From contig BCKK01000001.1 of the NCBI GenBank assembly GCA_001600615.1, positions 3,291,826 through 3,355,825 of the forward strand: a DNA stretch of 64,000 nucleotides, given 5' to 3'. The stretch comes from Dioszegia crocea. Lineage: Eukaryota > Basidiomycota > Tremellomycetes > Tremellales > Bulleribasidiaceae. Below, piece by piece: positions 47,440 through 58,474 of the stretch (position 1 is its first letter; each line of letters starts with the position of its first letter). The notes under the pieces are model-generated. The model had not been told where the DNA came from. It did no database searches and saw only the letters and a program-made list of their open reading frames with translations. A program made the translations under genes and the position numbers.

Positions 47440-50150
47440 ATGACGAGTCACAAGGTACTCGGTCTCGTGTCTGGAGGGAAGGACAGCTGCTTCAGCCTGC
47501 TGCATTGCGTTGCAAACGGTCATGAAGTGGTCGCACTCGCGACGCTCACTCCTGACATTGGGACAGGTCGGTCAATCTTCAAGTGATAAGTCACCGGGAA
47601 AGCAGCTGATGCTCGTCAGATGAGCTCGACTCGCATCTGTATCAGTCGGTAGGGACGACGGTGCCGCCTTTGATAGCGGAGGCAATGAGCATCCCGCACT
47701 ACTCGAGGGTTATCCGGGGGAAGGCGGTGGAGCAAGGACCAGAATATGGAGATAGGCAGAAAGGAGGAGAAGGGAGTGGAGTAGATGGAGACGAGACGGA
47801 AGATCTGTACAGACTACTAGAGGACGTCATGGTGTGTATCAATCGTCCCGCCGCCAGATTGACAGCTGATGTTCAGAAAGATCATCCCGACTTGACCGCG
47901 GTATGCACCGGGGCGATACTGTCGACGTATCAGCGTCTACGGATAGAGCACGTCTGCGGTAGGCTTGGTCTGGTATCCCTGGCGTATCTGTGGCAGGCGG
48001 ATCAAATGCCTTTGCTGGAGAATATGAAGGCGTGCGGTATGGATGTTGTGCTGGTCAAAGTTGCAGGAGTGGGATTGGGAAGGGGCATGGTCGGCACAAG
48101 TCTCTGGCAGCAGCTTCCGGCCCTGAGAAAGCTTGTAAGTGTTGTCCCTTTTGCTATGATGATCGATGATTGATAGACAGGAAAGGATATATGGCTCTCA
48201 CCCTGCTGGCGAAGGCGGCGAGTACGAAACCATCACCCTGGATTCACCCCTTTTCTCACATGAGGTCAGACTACTCGATACAGAAATCGTCGTCTCGGAT
48301 CCAGAACCCAATCTGGTCGCGTACCTCCGCATACCGCGCGCAGAGCTGGTACCGAAGGCTGGATGGGAACGACCAAGTCAATCAGAGCTCCGGGCAATGC
48401 TGGGCCTTGAAGACCTCCCGGAGCTGGGTAACGTCCTTGATGATCTGGGAAAGGAATTTCTGGAAGGAATGGGGCGGGTGAAGAAGCGTAAGAGGGTAGA
48501 TGCCGGCGGGCTGGACAAAGCGCTCGGAGGGTTGGGTATGGCGGAACCGGCAGAAACGAGAGGACACTCCGAAGACATCAACTTCACCCGGCGCGGTCGT
48601 TGGTTTGCCATCTCGACCTCTCAGTCCGTTTCGGCTGGATCGGATATCGGTAGTCAGATGTATCAAGCATTTGACCGTATATCCTGTGAGTGGTCGATTG
48701 ACCTTTGGGAGTCTTCTGAAAAATGCTGACGTACCAGCACATTTGAAACCCGTCTCCCTTTCTCTTCCCCTTCATGCAGCGCACATCACCCTTCTTCTCC
48801 CCTCGATGTCCCTTTTCCCCGGCGCCAACGCTTCATACATCAAATTCTTCGGCATTTCCCCTCCTAGCAGAGCCACAGTTGCCGTACCCCTGCCTACCGG
48901 TGTTGGTCTCCGTATCGAGGTTATGGGTTATGATGATTCCGAAGCAGACATCCCATCGACAATCTCTTGCGGCTTCGAGGACCACGGTGGCCTTATACGT
49001 GCTCAAATGGGTAAAGTCGGAGCTCGATCAGCTTTACACGTCCAAAGCCTGAGTTATTGGGCGCCTGCGAATATTGGGCCATACTCCCAAGCTATCACCG
49101 TGAGTGACTATTGAATGGCTTTTGGACACTCACTGACAGCGCAGGTGGCCTCTCGCGTGCAGATTGCAGGCCAAATACCGCTTATTCCTTCCACTCTTAC
49201 CCTCCCCACCTCACCCGAAGGAGATCTTTCGCCCTACCCTGCCCAATGCGCTTTAGCTCTCCAGCATGTCCGGAGAGTGATCGCTGTGCTCCGGAGCCCA
49301 ATGTCCACTGGGGGAGGGTGGGTAGGATGGATTGAGAGTGTCACGGCCTGGTGGGCATCACCTCTGGGCTCAGATGGGGATGACGGAGGTGAGGGCAAAG
49401 AGGTCGTCCGGCGAGCATGGAGTATTTGGGCTGAACAAGTGAGGCTACGCATGTAATTTGAGAGGACACTGTGGGCTGATGAGTCTAGAATGGCTGCGAA
49501 GATACACCTCTCCTCGTGGTCAGAGCTAAGGAGCTACCTAAGGGTGCCTTAGTGGAGTTCCAGGTGAATCTACATACGGGTCGTAGGACCGACGAGTCGA
49601 TACCGGCTCCAAATGATGGACACCACGCTGCGGTGGATCACGAGGCCGGTGGTGATGCTGAAGATGATGATGATGATGATGATGATCTAGAGGCGATATA
49701 TGAGAGCGGGGGTTCCGGATCAGGTCTGAGATGGGAGAGCTGTCGAACGGGCGGGAAGCAACATAGGGGAAGTCGAGCGATCATCTTTCTCGGTAAGCGT
49801 CTTGTTGCAGTAGAGAAGCGGGCGGGGGAAACATCAAGCTGATACCTCAGGTGACGAGTTGCCAGAAGGGACCGTGAAGCCCTGTGAGGAAACCGAGCAG
49901 ATATTGTCCCGCGGGGTATCGGCCAGAATATACCACCTCAACGCCCTCACAGAAGCCCAAGGTGAGCTTTTCATATCCGCTTTATCCGAGACTGTTCATT
50001 AGGACTGACCTGATAGTCCGGGAGGCTTTGTCTCGCTTGACACCACCCTCTATCGCTGCTTCTCTCGGCATGGTCCTGATACCTGTGTACGATATACATG
50101 ACCGACATGGCGGAGAAGCGAGAATAGCGCTGGAGGTGTTCGGTGTGTAG
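47440..50150 (+). CDS. DPH6: Diphthine-ammonia ligase with C-terminal RidA-like domains
   Basis: This enzyme performs the last step of diphthamide synthesis on elongation factor 2, amidating diphthine with ATP and ammonium. The start is the ATG at 47440. The N-terminal PP-loop ATPase shows SGGKDSCFSLLHCVANGHEV, AIL..RLRIEHVCGRLGL-type helix sequence, LAYLWQADQMPLLENMKACG and the family signature GEGGEYETITLDSPLF. The C-terminal half contains two YjgF/RidA-like domains (LPLHAAHITLLLPSMSLFPG and YWAPANIGPYSQAI), as in the fungal enzymes. A run of eight aspartates (near 49665-49686) sits in a disordered loop between them. About eight introns are present, including one phase-1 intron just after DIGT. 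The stop is TAG 50148-50150. EF2 modified this way is the diphtheria-toxin target, so loss should leave diphthine. Confidence 0.95.
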
Positions 50151-50571
50151 ACATTGGATCAGATCCAATGGTTTATGTACGCATAGCCCTAGCTGGGGTG
50201 GGATAGGCTTTCCTGTCCAGCAGAGTCCTACATAGTGATAGGTTCATGGCTCAAGCCCACGTCTTGCAGCTACGCGAAGTTTCACTCAGTACGAAGTCCA
50301 GAATGAAGAGATTTGAGGCGAACCGTTCTACTTTGCGTTTCAACGCGTTCCAGCATTCCTTAGCGAAGGCTCGTTCCCTTCCAACTATACATCTCGCCAA
50401 TCCCCTTCAACACTCTACTCACCCGCTATACGATCCTCGCCTCACCTCCAGATTGATCCTTCAACAGCCTAGCAGTGCTTTGACGACCCACTCCGAATCT
50501 GTGATCCAGGACGCGACTCCTATCCCAAATCTCGGCGGGGACCCTATCATCTTGCCTATCTCCCCCTTACC
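50151..50571. other. Intergenic region with ORF overlapping the TRS20 start
   Basis: These 421 bases lie between DPH6 and TRS20. A 113-codon frame starts at an ATG at 50246 and ends at 50587, sixteen bases past the TRS20 start codon in another frame. Its product has no recognisable motif. It may be an upstream ORF if transcription begins early, or chance. Confidence 0.4.
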
Positions 50572-51470
50572 ATGTCATTCTACCTAGCCATAATCTCACC
50601 ACTCGATTCACCGCTATACGAGCTCTCCCTCTCTTCAGCCTCATCGAACCGCACCAGTCTCGCCGGCCAGTCATCGGCATCAGGACAAAACTCATCCACC
50701 CTTACTGCTTCATCCTCCACTGCTGGATTCCCAAGTTGGTCTAGCTTTACGGGGAGCGGTGGGGGACAAGGCTATGGCGTGTCCACACCTAGTACGCCTT
50801 CTGCTGGAGCTGTAGCGGGACCTGGGGGTGGTGGACAGGGTGGTCAGAGTGGACCAAACGGGCAAGGTCCGGCCGGAGGTGGGGACAGGGCGTTATTTCA
50901 GATGATCGCGTTCAAGGCGCTTGATGGGGTCGAGGAGGTCATGGAGTCTACGGGGAGTCTGTGAGTGTTATTCTCACAGTTATGGCAGGATTCCGTTCTG
51001 GCGGAATAAGTGCGAGATACAGAGGATCTGCCTGAAGGTTGTGGGGCTCTAGCAGGAAGATAACATCAATCCTTGCCCAGCTATCTATCACCGGCCCTCC
51101 CGCGGAAGTACAAGCTGTGCTGACTGTACAGATATCTGCGGAACGTGGACAAGTACAATGAATGGATGGTGTCGGCTTATCTAGCTATGGGCGGTATGTC
51201 TACCCACGCCCAAGAGTGACAGCTAATCCTTTACAGTCAAATTCGTCCTCGTTCACGATCAGAAGAATGACGATGGGATACGGATGTTCTTCAATGACTT
51301 ATGGGAACTATGGGTCAAGGTCAGTCCATCTTAAAGACTGAATGTCGCATTCGCCAGTACATTGCTGATTCTTGCAGATCCTGCTCAACCCCTTTCATAC
51401 AGTCAACACACCAATACGGAGCAGTGCGTTCGAGAGTAGAGTGCGAGCGGCTGCGAGGCGATATCTATGA
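50572..51470 (+). CDS. TRS20: TRAPP complex subunit Trs20/sedlin with a low-complexity insertion
   Basis: This longin-fold subunit of the TRAPP tethering complexes (animal TRAPPC2, sedlin) acts in ER-Golgi traffic and Ypt/Rab GTPase activation. Four exons (50572-50960, 51132-51193, 51237-51319, 51378-51470) give 208 residues, compared with about 140 in animals. The family pattern is clear: FYLAIISPLDSPLYELSL, FQMIAFKALDGVEEVM, YLRNVDKYNEWMVSAYLAMG, VKFVLVHDQKNDDGIRMFF and LLNPFHTVNTPIRSSAFESR. The extra length is one insert of about 80 residues between the second strand and first helix of the longin fold. It is almost entirely Ser/Gly/Thr/Gln. The first intron (about 170 bases) is long for this region. 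Confidence 0.92.
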
Positions 51471-51721
51471 AGGGTTGTGTTTGGGCAGACTGGACTATGA
51501 GGTGGCGGTGTAGATGAAGGCCATCTCGGGACCTTCAGGTGTAAGAGGCAATCCTCGACCGCAACGATTCATGCGGAGGCCCGATACTTGGTGATTTTGA
51601 CCAACGATAGGCTGCAGGGAAACGCAATGTCAAAGTTGCTGTCAAAGATGAGAAGTCTGGTCTGTATAAATGGCGCAGTGCATGGGTCTAAATGGCCAAA
51701 CACCAGTCGTGCTGGCGGAAT

Positions 51722-52996
51722 CTACTTGAACTCTTCGGCTTTTCCAGACTGCAATTATCAGCTTCACACCTTGACAAGTGGCAACCTATACGAAAAGGAC
51801 CTACAATCAAGAGACCGACTGAAAGGGGCGTCAGCTGGTCCGAGTCATATCAACACGAAATGGGGAGACGCAACTCACCAATCAGTCCGAAGAGACCGAG
51901 AACGGACCCGAAGATCTGGCATCATCAGCTTCTGACTCTTGATCTTACGTGAAGAAGCGAATGAGAGTTGTAGAGCTGGTATGACTTATAAGGCGATTGA
52001 ACAAAGTGGGGAATAACTCACCTCGACAATCAGGATCTTGACGAATAGTTGTGGGTCGGCGGCATCTGCAAGAGCCGCTGTCGAACCTGTGATCCCGACG
52101 GACACACCGCAAAGGAGGTTACAGAACCCTACGGTCAGGCCACCCCAGAACAGCGCGAAGCCTTTGACAGTCAGCTTCAGCTCTGACAAATCTGGTGGGG
52201 TTCGCTGTGCTCGAAGGCGGGAAGGCTCCGATCAAAGAAGGCTTAGCTTACCCGTGTAGTAGTTGTTGGCTGAGTATGTATCTTGCCCATTGCCATTTAT
52301 CCTGGATGAGAAGACAATGGCCATGATGACACCTGTACAAATCGTTAGTCTCCACATTTCTGATCGTCTAGTGAAGGTGGCGACTTACCGTAGATAGCGA
52401 CGACTTCGCAGAAAATGATGCTAGTGCCATCAGCTTGAGAATTGAGATAGACGAGACCCTGCGCCTAAAGGGAACTCAAGGAAACTCACGATATCAAATT
52501 CTTTGTCCTAATTCGCGGTGCTCGCACACCACCTCCAAGAATCGATGAACCAGTCACGAAGATACCCCTGACTCATGAGCTGGGAAATCCAGAACACGAC
52601 TGCAGGGAAGGCGAGGCTCACCATCCCGCGCCTGCTACTGATAGACCTATACACAGCCCGACGCCCAATAGAGCCCACGCATATGGTGAGGATTCAGCGA
52701 GGAATTGGCCGGGATTGAAACGTTCCCCTTGTCCTGCGTTCAGTCAGATTGTGCTCAACGACAGCTTTGATCCCTGGGGTCCAGAATAGACAATGAAGAA
52801 CAGTCACTGTCCTCCTGATCATCCCTCTGTATTGTTGAAGCCAAGCATAGCTCTCGTCGACAGCAAGCACGTCGAGATCGATCATCGGACGGACCCCGAG
52901 CGGCAGCTCCAACCTACCTGTAAACAAGAGATATAGGCCGATAGCAGTTGCTGTGGATGTCGATATTCCCAGAGCTGCTGGTAGGTAGTAAGCCAT
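51722..52996 (-). CDS. VMA16: V-ATPase proteolipid subunit c'' (Vo sector)
   Basis: This is the five-helix proteolipid of the V-ATPase membrane ring that acidifies vacuoles and Golgi. Exon 1 is 52996-52919 and exon 2 starts at 52733 after the longest intron, about 185 bases. The membrane helices read [55 protein letters not shown] (with the essential glutamate in FCEVVAIYG), [20 protein letters not shown] and KILIVEVFGSVL-type final helix. The C-terminus, once a 14-base exon at 51818-51805 is included, is [20 protein letters not shown] followed by AEEFK, closely matching the yeast ending. The last exon encodes only eight residues before TAG 51724-51722. About eight introns occur in one short gene. 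Confidence 0.95.
51805..51818 (-). other. Fourteen-base micro-exon of VMA16
   Basis: On the minus strand TCGGTCTCTTGATT lies between CTTTCAG and GTAGGT. It supplies Val-Gly-Leu-Leu-Ile of the last membrane helix and keeps the phase into the final exon. Confidence 0.82.
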
Positions 52997-53342
52997 GGTG
53001 TATGTATAGCTATTGCTAGGCGGGTGTATAGATGGATTGTACGGTGGTAGGGGCATGCAGGGTACTGAATAGGCATTGATATATGGAGGGATCATTCAAG
53101 TCACAAGGTGATTAATCCCGCGCACCCAAGCAGCATGCCTTTGGTCCATATACACTCTTGGAGATACCTATACAACATCCTCTGATACTAAACAAGGAAT
53201 ACAAAGCATAGTGCCTTCCGGGAAATCGCGAATACTAGACCAGGCTAGGTCAAACAAGCAGGTCTCGAGAGACACCCACTCCTCCACGAGCTTCGCAGCG
53301 AGCGCATCCCCATCACCGAGCCCTATCTCTCGGTTGTCCAAT
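52997..53342. promoter_or_regulatory. Divergent promoter, VMA16 / Yrb2-like gene
   Basis: These 346 bases separate two divergent start codons. An open frame from 53211 leads into the Yrb2-like gene but has no ATG before 53343. Confidence 0.4.
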
Positions 53343-55085
53343 ATGTCGGACGATTCTCACAAATCCAATGAAGACATCAAAGGTGTCGGGGAGAAAGGTT
53401 AGTCCTTAGGGTTGGATTCATCATAATATCTGCGGGTCGTCAGAGTCAGAACTAATCAGGTGCAGAGTCGCTGAGTCTCAAGAGGGGTAGAGAGGCATCA
53501 CTCGTACGTTTATATTCCCCACGAATAGTCTGGCTCAATTTGTTCTGTCGAGCAAGCATGACATGTAATCTTCAGAGGCTGACAATATAGGAACCCTCCG
53601 TTCCCGAATCACAGCAAACTCCAGCTTCATCACTCAAGAAGAACAGGCTGGAGCAGGCTCGTTCCGTCTCTCGTACATCGCCTATACCCGAAGGCGAGGA
53701 CGCTCCCGCGGCAAAGCAATCACAGAAGAAAGTGACTGTGAACGAAGTCCGGCGCAAGGTAGAGGAGATGTCACATGCGGAGGGCGCGGACGCCGTGGAG
53801 AAAGACGTTGAGATTGTAGCGGAGGGGAGTGATGTTGCTGGACAGCCCAGCAAGGAGAAGGATCTAAAGCGCAAGGCGTTGGAAAGGGGAGAGAGCAGTA
53901 CTGTCATTGGCGAAAGCGAAGCCAAGCGGCCGAAAGATTCTCCACCTGTGAGCTGGCTGTTGTACGAGGAGCCCAGAGTCAATTGCTAATTCTCGTCTAG
54001 CCGTCTGCTGATGCTGCATCAGCAGGTATATCAGCAGGTACTCCCGCCGCAGACACCGCAACAATCTCTACCCCAGCTCCTGCAGCTAAGAAGCCCCAAG
54101 CAACGTTCGGCGCATTCTCATCTTCCGCATCCCCCTTCGCTGCAAAGCCTTCGTCGGGTCCGGCCTCATCCTCCGCTTTCGGCGCAGCCTCATCATCCAC
54201 GCCCAAACCATTCTCATCCTCCGGCTTTGGCGGATTCTCGGGCTCATCCTCGCCGTTTGCAGCGAAGAAGACGTCTACCTTTGGATCTTCGGCAGGTCCG
54301 AGTTCAGCGGCGCCGTCTTCTGGACTGAAGAATGAACAGCCAAACGGATCGAAAGAAGCGACTGGGGAGGAAAAGGCTGGAGCCGAGGATGCAGACGATG
54401 CAGAATCGGGCAAGCAGGGTAATTTCGGCGATATCTTGTCGGGCGTCGGTGAGGACGAGGAAGTCAAGGATAAACCTCTGATGACGGAGAAGGACGGTAA
54501 GCTTCTTAAACACATTTAGCGAGATGGTTGCTGATGATCCAGTGGTCACAGGGGAAGAAGACGAGTCGACTAAATTCCAAATGCGGACTAAGCTATACGT
54601 TATGCAATCGGATAACTCATGGCGGGAGCGCGGGGNAGGNGTTTTGCGGCTCAATGTGAGAAGAGGGGATGGGCACGGTGCAAGATTAGGTCAGTGATAG
54701 TCTGCATTCGGGTCCAAATGTGGGTGGAATTTAAGCTGAACACACCCAGTGATGCGCGCTGAAGGAGTCTTGCGACTGATTTTGAACGTATCCCTATATG
54801 TTGGTCAGACGTGTCTGGAAGATGGGAAGCATGTTCGAACGACGGTGTTTGAAGACGGCGAGCGGAAGTTTGTGACTTTCAGAGTAAGTCAAGATTCTCA
54901 TTGGATTCTGTTGAAGAGTCGATTTGCTAATTCTCCAGACTGGATCTGTCAAGGCAGCGCAGGAACTAGCGGGGCACATACAAGAGTTTATACCTCTAGA
55001 AACGAAGTCGGCCAAATCTCCTCTGCCCGCCAGTGGGTCGGCGGAATCAGACGCTGAAGCAGGAGGACCGACAGGCGGCTGGTAG
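53343..55085 (+). CDS. YRB2: Ran-binding protein of the Yrb2/RanBP3/Nup50 type
   Basis: This nuclear transport factor has a C-terminal Ran-binding domain and FG-type repeats, as in Yrb2/Hba1/RanBP3, which assist Crm1-dependent nuclear export. The start is the ATG at 53343. The N-terminal half is charged with Lys/Glu-rich stretches (basic KRKALERGES, SEAKRPKDSP). FG-like motifs sit in a Ser/Ala-rich region (ATFGAFSSSASPF, SSAFGAASS, SGFGGFSGSSSPFAAK, STFGSSAG). The Ran-binding domain follows: FQMRTKLYVMQSDNSWRERG, GVLRLNVRR, RLILNVSLYVGQ and KFVTFR, then a helix (SVKAAQELAGHIQEFI) and an acidic tail ending GGW. Two undetermined bases at 54636 and 54640 fall in the Ran-binding domain and leave one residue unknown without shifting the frame. 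About six introns are present. Confidence 0.87.
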
Positions 55086-55238
55086 GTGTCTATGAGATGG
55101 TAGTTGGGCGCAGATAGACAACGGTGCGGGATGGGGGAGGATTGGGGTTTGGTGAACATCGTATGGGGAGCAGTACACCTTTTGTAGATAATCATTCTTA
55201 CATCCAGGCGCTTGCTGACGCGGACCCGCGCGATACTT

Positions 55239-55940
55239 TTAGGTACTTACTGAGTCGCTAATCAGACAAGCACTGAAGGCAGTAGAAGTCCTTGACTCGA
55301 CGATCCAGAGATGAGGAACTAGCGGCCCGGTCACACCTGACCCTTTGAACATGGACTTCGTATGTTCTGATATCTGGTATGCTGATGCATAGCTGTCGAC
55401 CATCCAGACAGTGCACCCCGACAAGCTGTGAGGACTGACTTGCCACCAGCTCAGCCGGACGCGGGCTCCACCACTTCCATCGCACTCGGTCTCGCCTTCG
55501 TCCAACACCATCGTCACTATCCGGGGCTCGGCCCACGTCAAACCGCTCACATGCGGGTTTGGGCTGGCGGCTGTCCATTGTCTCAGAACACTCTTGGCAG
55601 AACGGCCCGCTTCCAATCTCAACTCATGCACGCTCTTCGCACCGCCTCGATACCAGTCCTTCAAGTGATCCTCGATGACCTTGGCCAGGTCGCGATTCGA
55701 GTGTTGAAACTTGTCTTGGAAATCGGTATTGTTGCTGTCGCCGCGTGTGAGGGAAGCGTCGACCGTGCATCCGTTCGACTGACTTGTGGATTGCGTGATG
55801 AACTTGCCGTTGAAGGTAGGATAAAGCGTGAGTGTGCATTTGGGCGTGTGCGGTGTGCTCAACTTACGTCGAAGGGAGGTGACAACACCGTTCAGAGTCG
55901 ACTGGAGCTTGGTGTTCGTTTCGTTGTTGGGGGACTTCAT
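55239..55940 (-). CDS. Hypothetical protein
   Basis: I do not recognise this one. It is a single 233-codon frame from the ATG at 55940, and no intron is required to keep it open. It has neither a signal peptide nor a membrane helix. The composition is mixed, with a charged helical middle (DLAKVIEDHLKDWYRGG, SVHELRLEAGRSAKSVLRQW) and later short strands (RIVTMVLDEGE, ARVRLSWWQV). A donor-like CGACGTAAGT near 55863 and a GTCAGT near 55437 suggest it may be spliced, in which case the C-terminus would differ. A real gene is favoured by the length and the balanced composition, but there is no homology evidence. Confidence 0.5.
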   Translation of the reverse strand: MKSPNNETNTKLQSTLNGVVTSLRRKLSTPHTPKCTLTLYPTFNGKFITQSTSQSNGCTVDASLTRGDSNNTDFQDKFQHSNRDLAKVIEDHLKDWYRGGAKSVHELRLEAGRSAKSVLRQWTAASPNPHVSGLTWAEPRIVTMVLDEGETECDGSGGARVRLSWWQVSPHSLSGCTVWMVDSYASAYQISEHTKSMFKGSGVTGPLVPHLWIVESRTSTAFSACLISDSVST

Positions 55941-56337
55941 GTCTGTTTCTCAAAGGCTTGGATAAAAATAAGGAGGTGTGAAGAGCAATACTGGGGAGTT
56001 ATGTACTCTGTGGAGAACGCGGAGCCTGGATTCCTGCCAGTGGTGCTTGCCAGTACTCCCCCAGATATGTACTCCTTATATATTCGAGGCAAGGCGTTTC
56101 AAAGGATCATTGCGTGCTATGACGCGCAAGAGGTCAAGCAGGATATCTGCGGCAAGTCACTTTTTCCCGTACAGGTAGGCGCAACTGGGACTCATCAGCA
56201 AACCCCAAACTCCGAGCTGTTCCAGCTGGCCTGATCAGCAGTATGCATCTGCACCGAGAATCATCGCCTGGACACACTTGGGATACCCGGTCAAGACGAT
56301 GCAAAGACGGCCGACGGCTCTTGTACACCTAGATATC
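55941..56337. other. Intergenic region between the orphan gene and RRP9
   Basis: Both neighbours are on the minus strand. A TATA-like ttatatat lies near 56078. No gene is evident. Confidence 0.4.
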
Positions 56338-58474
56338 TTACACTGCTGCAGCGTCCTTCTGCTCCTCCCCAAATTTCAAATGAGCAACAAAGACCCCACT
56401 CTTGACTCCCTTCTTGACCGACATCCACCGTCCGAGCCTCGGTTCTTGCGCTACCGCAGCCACAAGTATGATCTCCCTCTTATCCTTGTCCTTCTTCGTC
56501 TGAGTGACCTCAGGTTCAACGTCGGCGGGAGCTTCTGTACCGGAGGTGGACCATGTGCCTGAAGCGACAGACGAAGCGGGCACAGAGAGAATTTGGATCG
56601 AGTTGATGAAGCCCGGTACGGAGATGGTGTGAATGGGTTTGAACTGTCGTAAAGCCGGGTCGAGAGCCCATAGACGGATTTCACCGTCCCATGATCCTGT
56701 GTTGTCAGCTCACATATCGAAGAGTGTATGTTGAGATTTGCTTACCTGTTGCGAACAGATCAGAGCCTCGTAAGGCGCCGATGGCTGTGATCCACCTTGG
56801 ACCTGGCATTTCCTTGCCATCTTCATGTAGTAGATTGTCGACGCCGTGAGCCAAAGGCTGAGTGTAGATGGGCTTCTTCTTTGCCGTTTGCCATAGGCAC
56901 AGAGATCTTGTGGTCAGCTGCGGACAACAATAGTCTGAAACCAAGAAGCAAGACTCACCCGCTATCGCCTCCCGAGACGAATCGCTGATCATCCAGCATA
57001 CAGACTGAGTCGATGCTCCCTTCCACAAACTCCTTGCCTCTACCTTTACCCTTAAGATCCCTCTTCTTATCTGACCTTTCGGCCGCGTCCGCGCCTGCTT
57101 CATCTGCACCCTCAACCTCACCCTTCTTCGCCTCGCCCTTTGCTGTCTGTCCCCCGAAACTCTTGCCTCCACCCCTGAACACAAGCTGGATCTCCTCTTC
57201 GACTTTCCACCATCGACACGTCCTATCCCGGCTTCCTGCAGTCACTGCGAGGGTTGGTTTGAGGGATGAGACGGAAGATATAGAGTCTTGATGTCCGAAG
57301 AAGGTATCAATGGCTGATAGGGTGGATAGGGAGTGAAGAGTTAGGTGGCGGGAGAGGGATGATGTGAGGATATGATGTGAGGGGTTGGACAATGGAGGTA
57401 TGGCAATACTCTGGGGGATTAGCAGACACATTCGTCAAGATCGAGGTAGACGTACCGTGACAGCATCCTTATGTCCTCTCATGCCAGTCAACCACTTGAC
57501 CGTCTCACCCTCCTCACTGACTTCCCACACGCCCACCAACTTGTCCTTCCCGCCGCTGACGATAAATCGTCCATCTTCACTCGCCGCCACGCAGTAGATC
57601 TCTCCAGTGTGACCTGTCGGTTGAGGCGGGATTCTCGAGGTTGAAGCAACTACAGCACCTAATCCGAAGGGTTTACCAATGGGCGTTAATGATGGGAGGG
57701 CATAGCGGAAGAGGAGGCCTCGTTTTGTCGAGACGACGAATGAAGTTGGGGTAAGGGCGACGCATGTGGGGATTTGATTGTTTAGCTTGACGAGCTTAGT
57801 TGTTATTGACAGAGGACGAGAAGCGATGAAAGTGTGAATTCGGCCTTCAGTTTCGGACTGCTTGGTGAGCTTGAGGCTACATGAAGGTACGGGTCAACTC
57901 ACGACATCTTTTTGCAAACGCGCAGCAATGAGCTCTCGATCAATCTCAGCGGCATCGTAATCCTCGTCATCTCTTGCTGTACAATCAGCAATCTCCTCCC
58001 ACGTCTCTTTGCTTTAGACTCACCAGCCTCAACCTCATCTTGGACCTTCTTCAAATAACCCCTCGCCAGCCTCACCCGCTTCTCCGCTCCCGTCTCATTC
58101 TCATCGATAATCTCCTCATCCCCTCTGTCTCGACTCTGATCAGCCCTGAAGTCCATCTCATCCAAATCACCCCCATCATCCCCCTCGGCATCCGACGACA
58201 ACTCTTCATCTCGATCTCTCCCCTCTGCCCGGGATTTCCGGTCGGCAGCGTATTTCGCCTGACCTTGCGGCTTTTGACCCTTTCCGTATGCTGATGGACG
58301 GAACGGCTTGTCGTAGTTCGCCCCTCCACCAGAGTCACCGCCGCCTCTGCCTCCCCGACCCCCTCGTGAGGATCCTCGGCCTCTACCGCCACTGCCTCCT
58401 CTTGATGGACCCGAGTCGCCATCGCGGGCAGGGCGCTTTCTCTTCTTGTCTGACTGGAAGAATGAGTCTGTCAT
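56338..58474 (-). CDS. RRP9: U3 snoRNP protein Rrp9/U3-55K (WD40) with RGG-rich N-terminus
   Basis: This U3 snoRNA-associated protein of the small-subunit processome acts in 18S rRNA processing in the nucleolus. The start is the ATG at 58474. The N-terminal region has an RGG cluster (SGGRGRGSSRGGRGGRGGG) and then acidic stretches. The conserved pre-propeller segment is FRPSAYGKGQKPQGQAKYA and VRLARGYLKKVQDEVEA, then YDAAEIDRELIAARLQKDV. WD repeats follow: HTGEIYCVAASEDGRFIVSG with KDKLVGVWE, MRGHKDAVT, SSLSRHLTLHSLS, FFGHQDSISSVSSLKPTLAV with SRDRTCRWWKVEEE, DDQRFVSGGDSG and a last repeat around GSWDGEIRLWALD. The C-terminus (SGVFVAHLKFGEEQKDAAAV) is typical of Rrp9. A Lys/Glu-rich insert of about 40 residues interrupts the middle of the propeller. 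Divergent from SEC31. Confidence 0.93.

Noticed and set aside
53211..53342. Upstream extension of the Yrb2-like protein
   Set aside because: The frame is open but begins with GTG; no ATG occurs before 53343.
55428..56234. 268-codon plus-strand ORF overlapping the orphan gene
   Set aside because: It is of similar length to the minus-strand frame, but lacks a domain, signal peptide or splice logic. The minus-strand frame has the more protein-like composition. I cannot fully exclude it.
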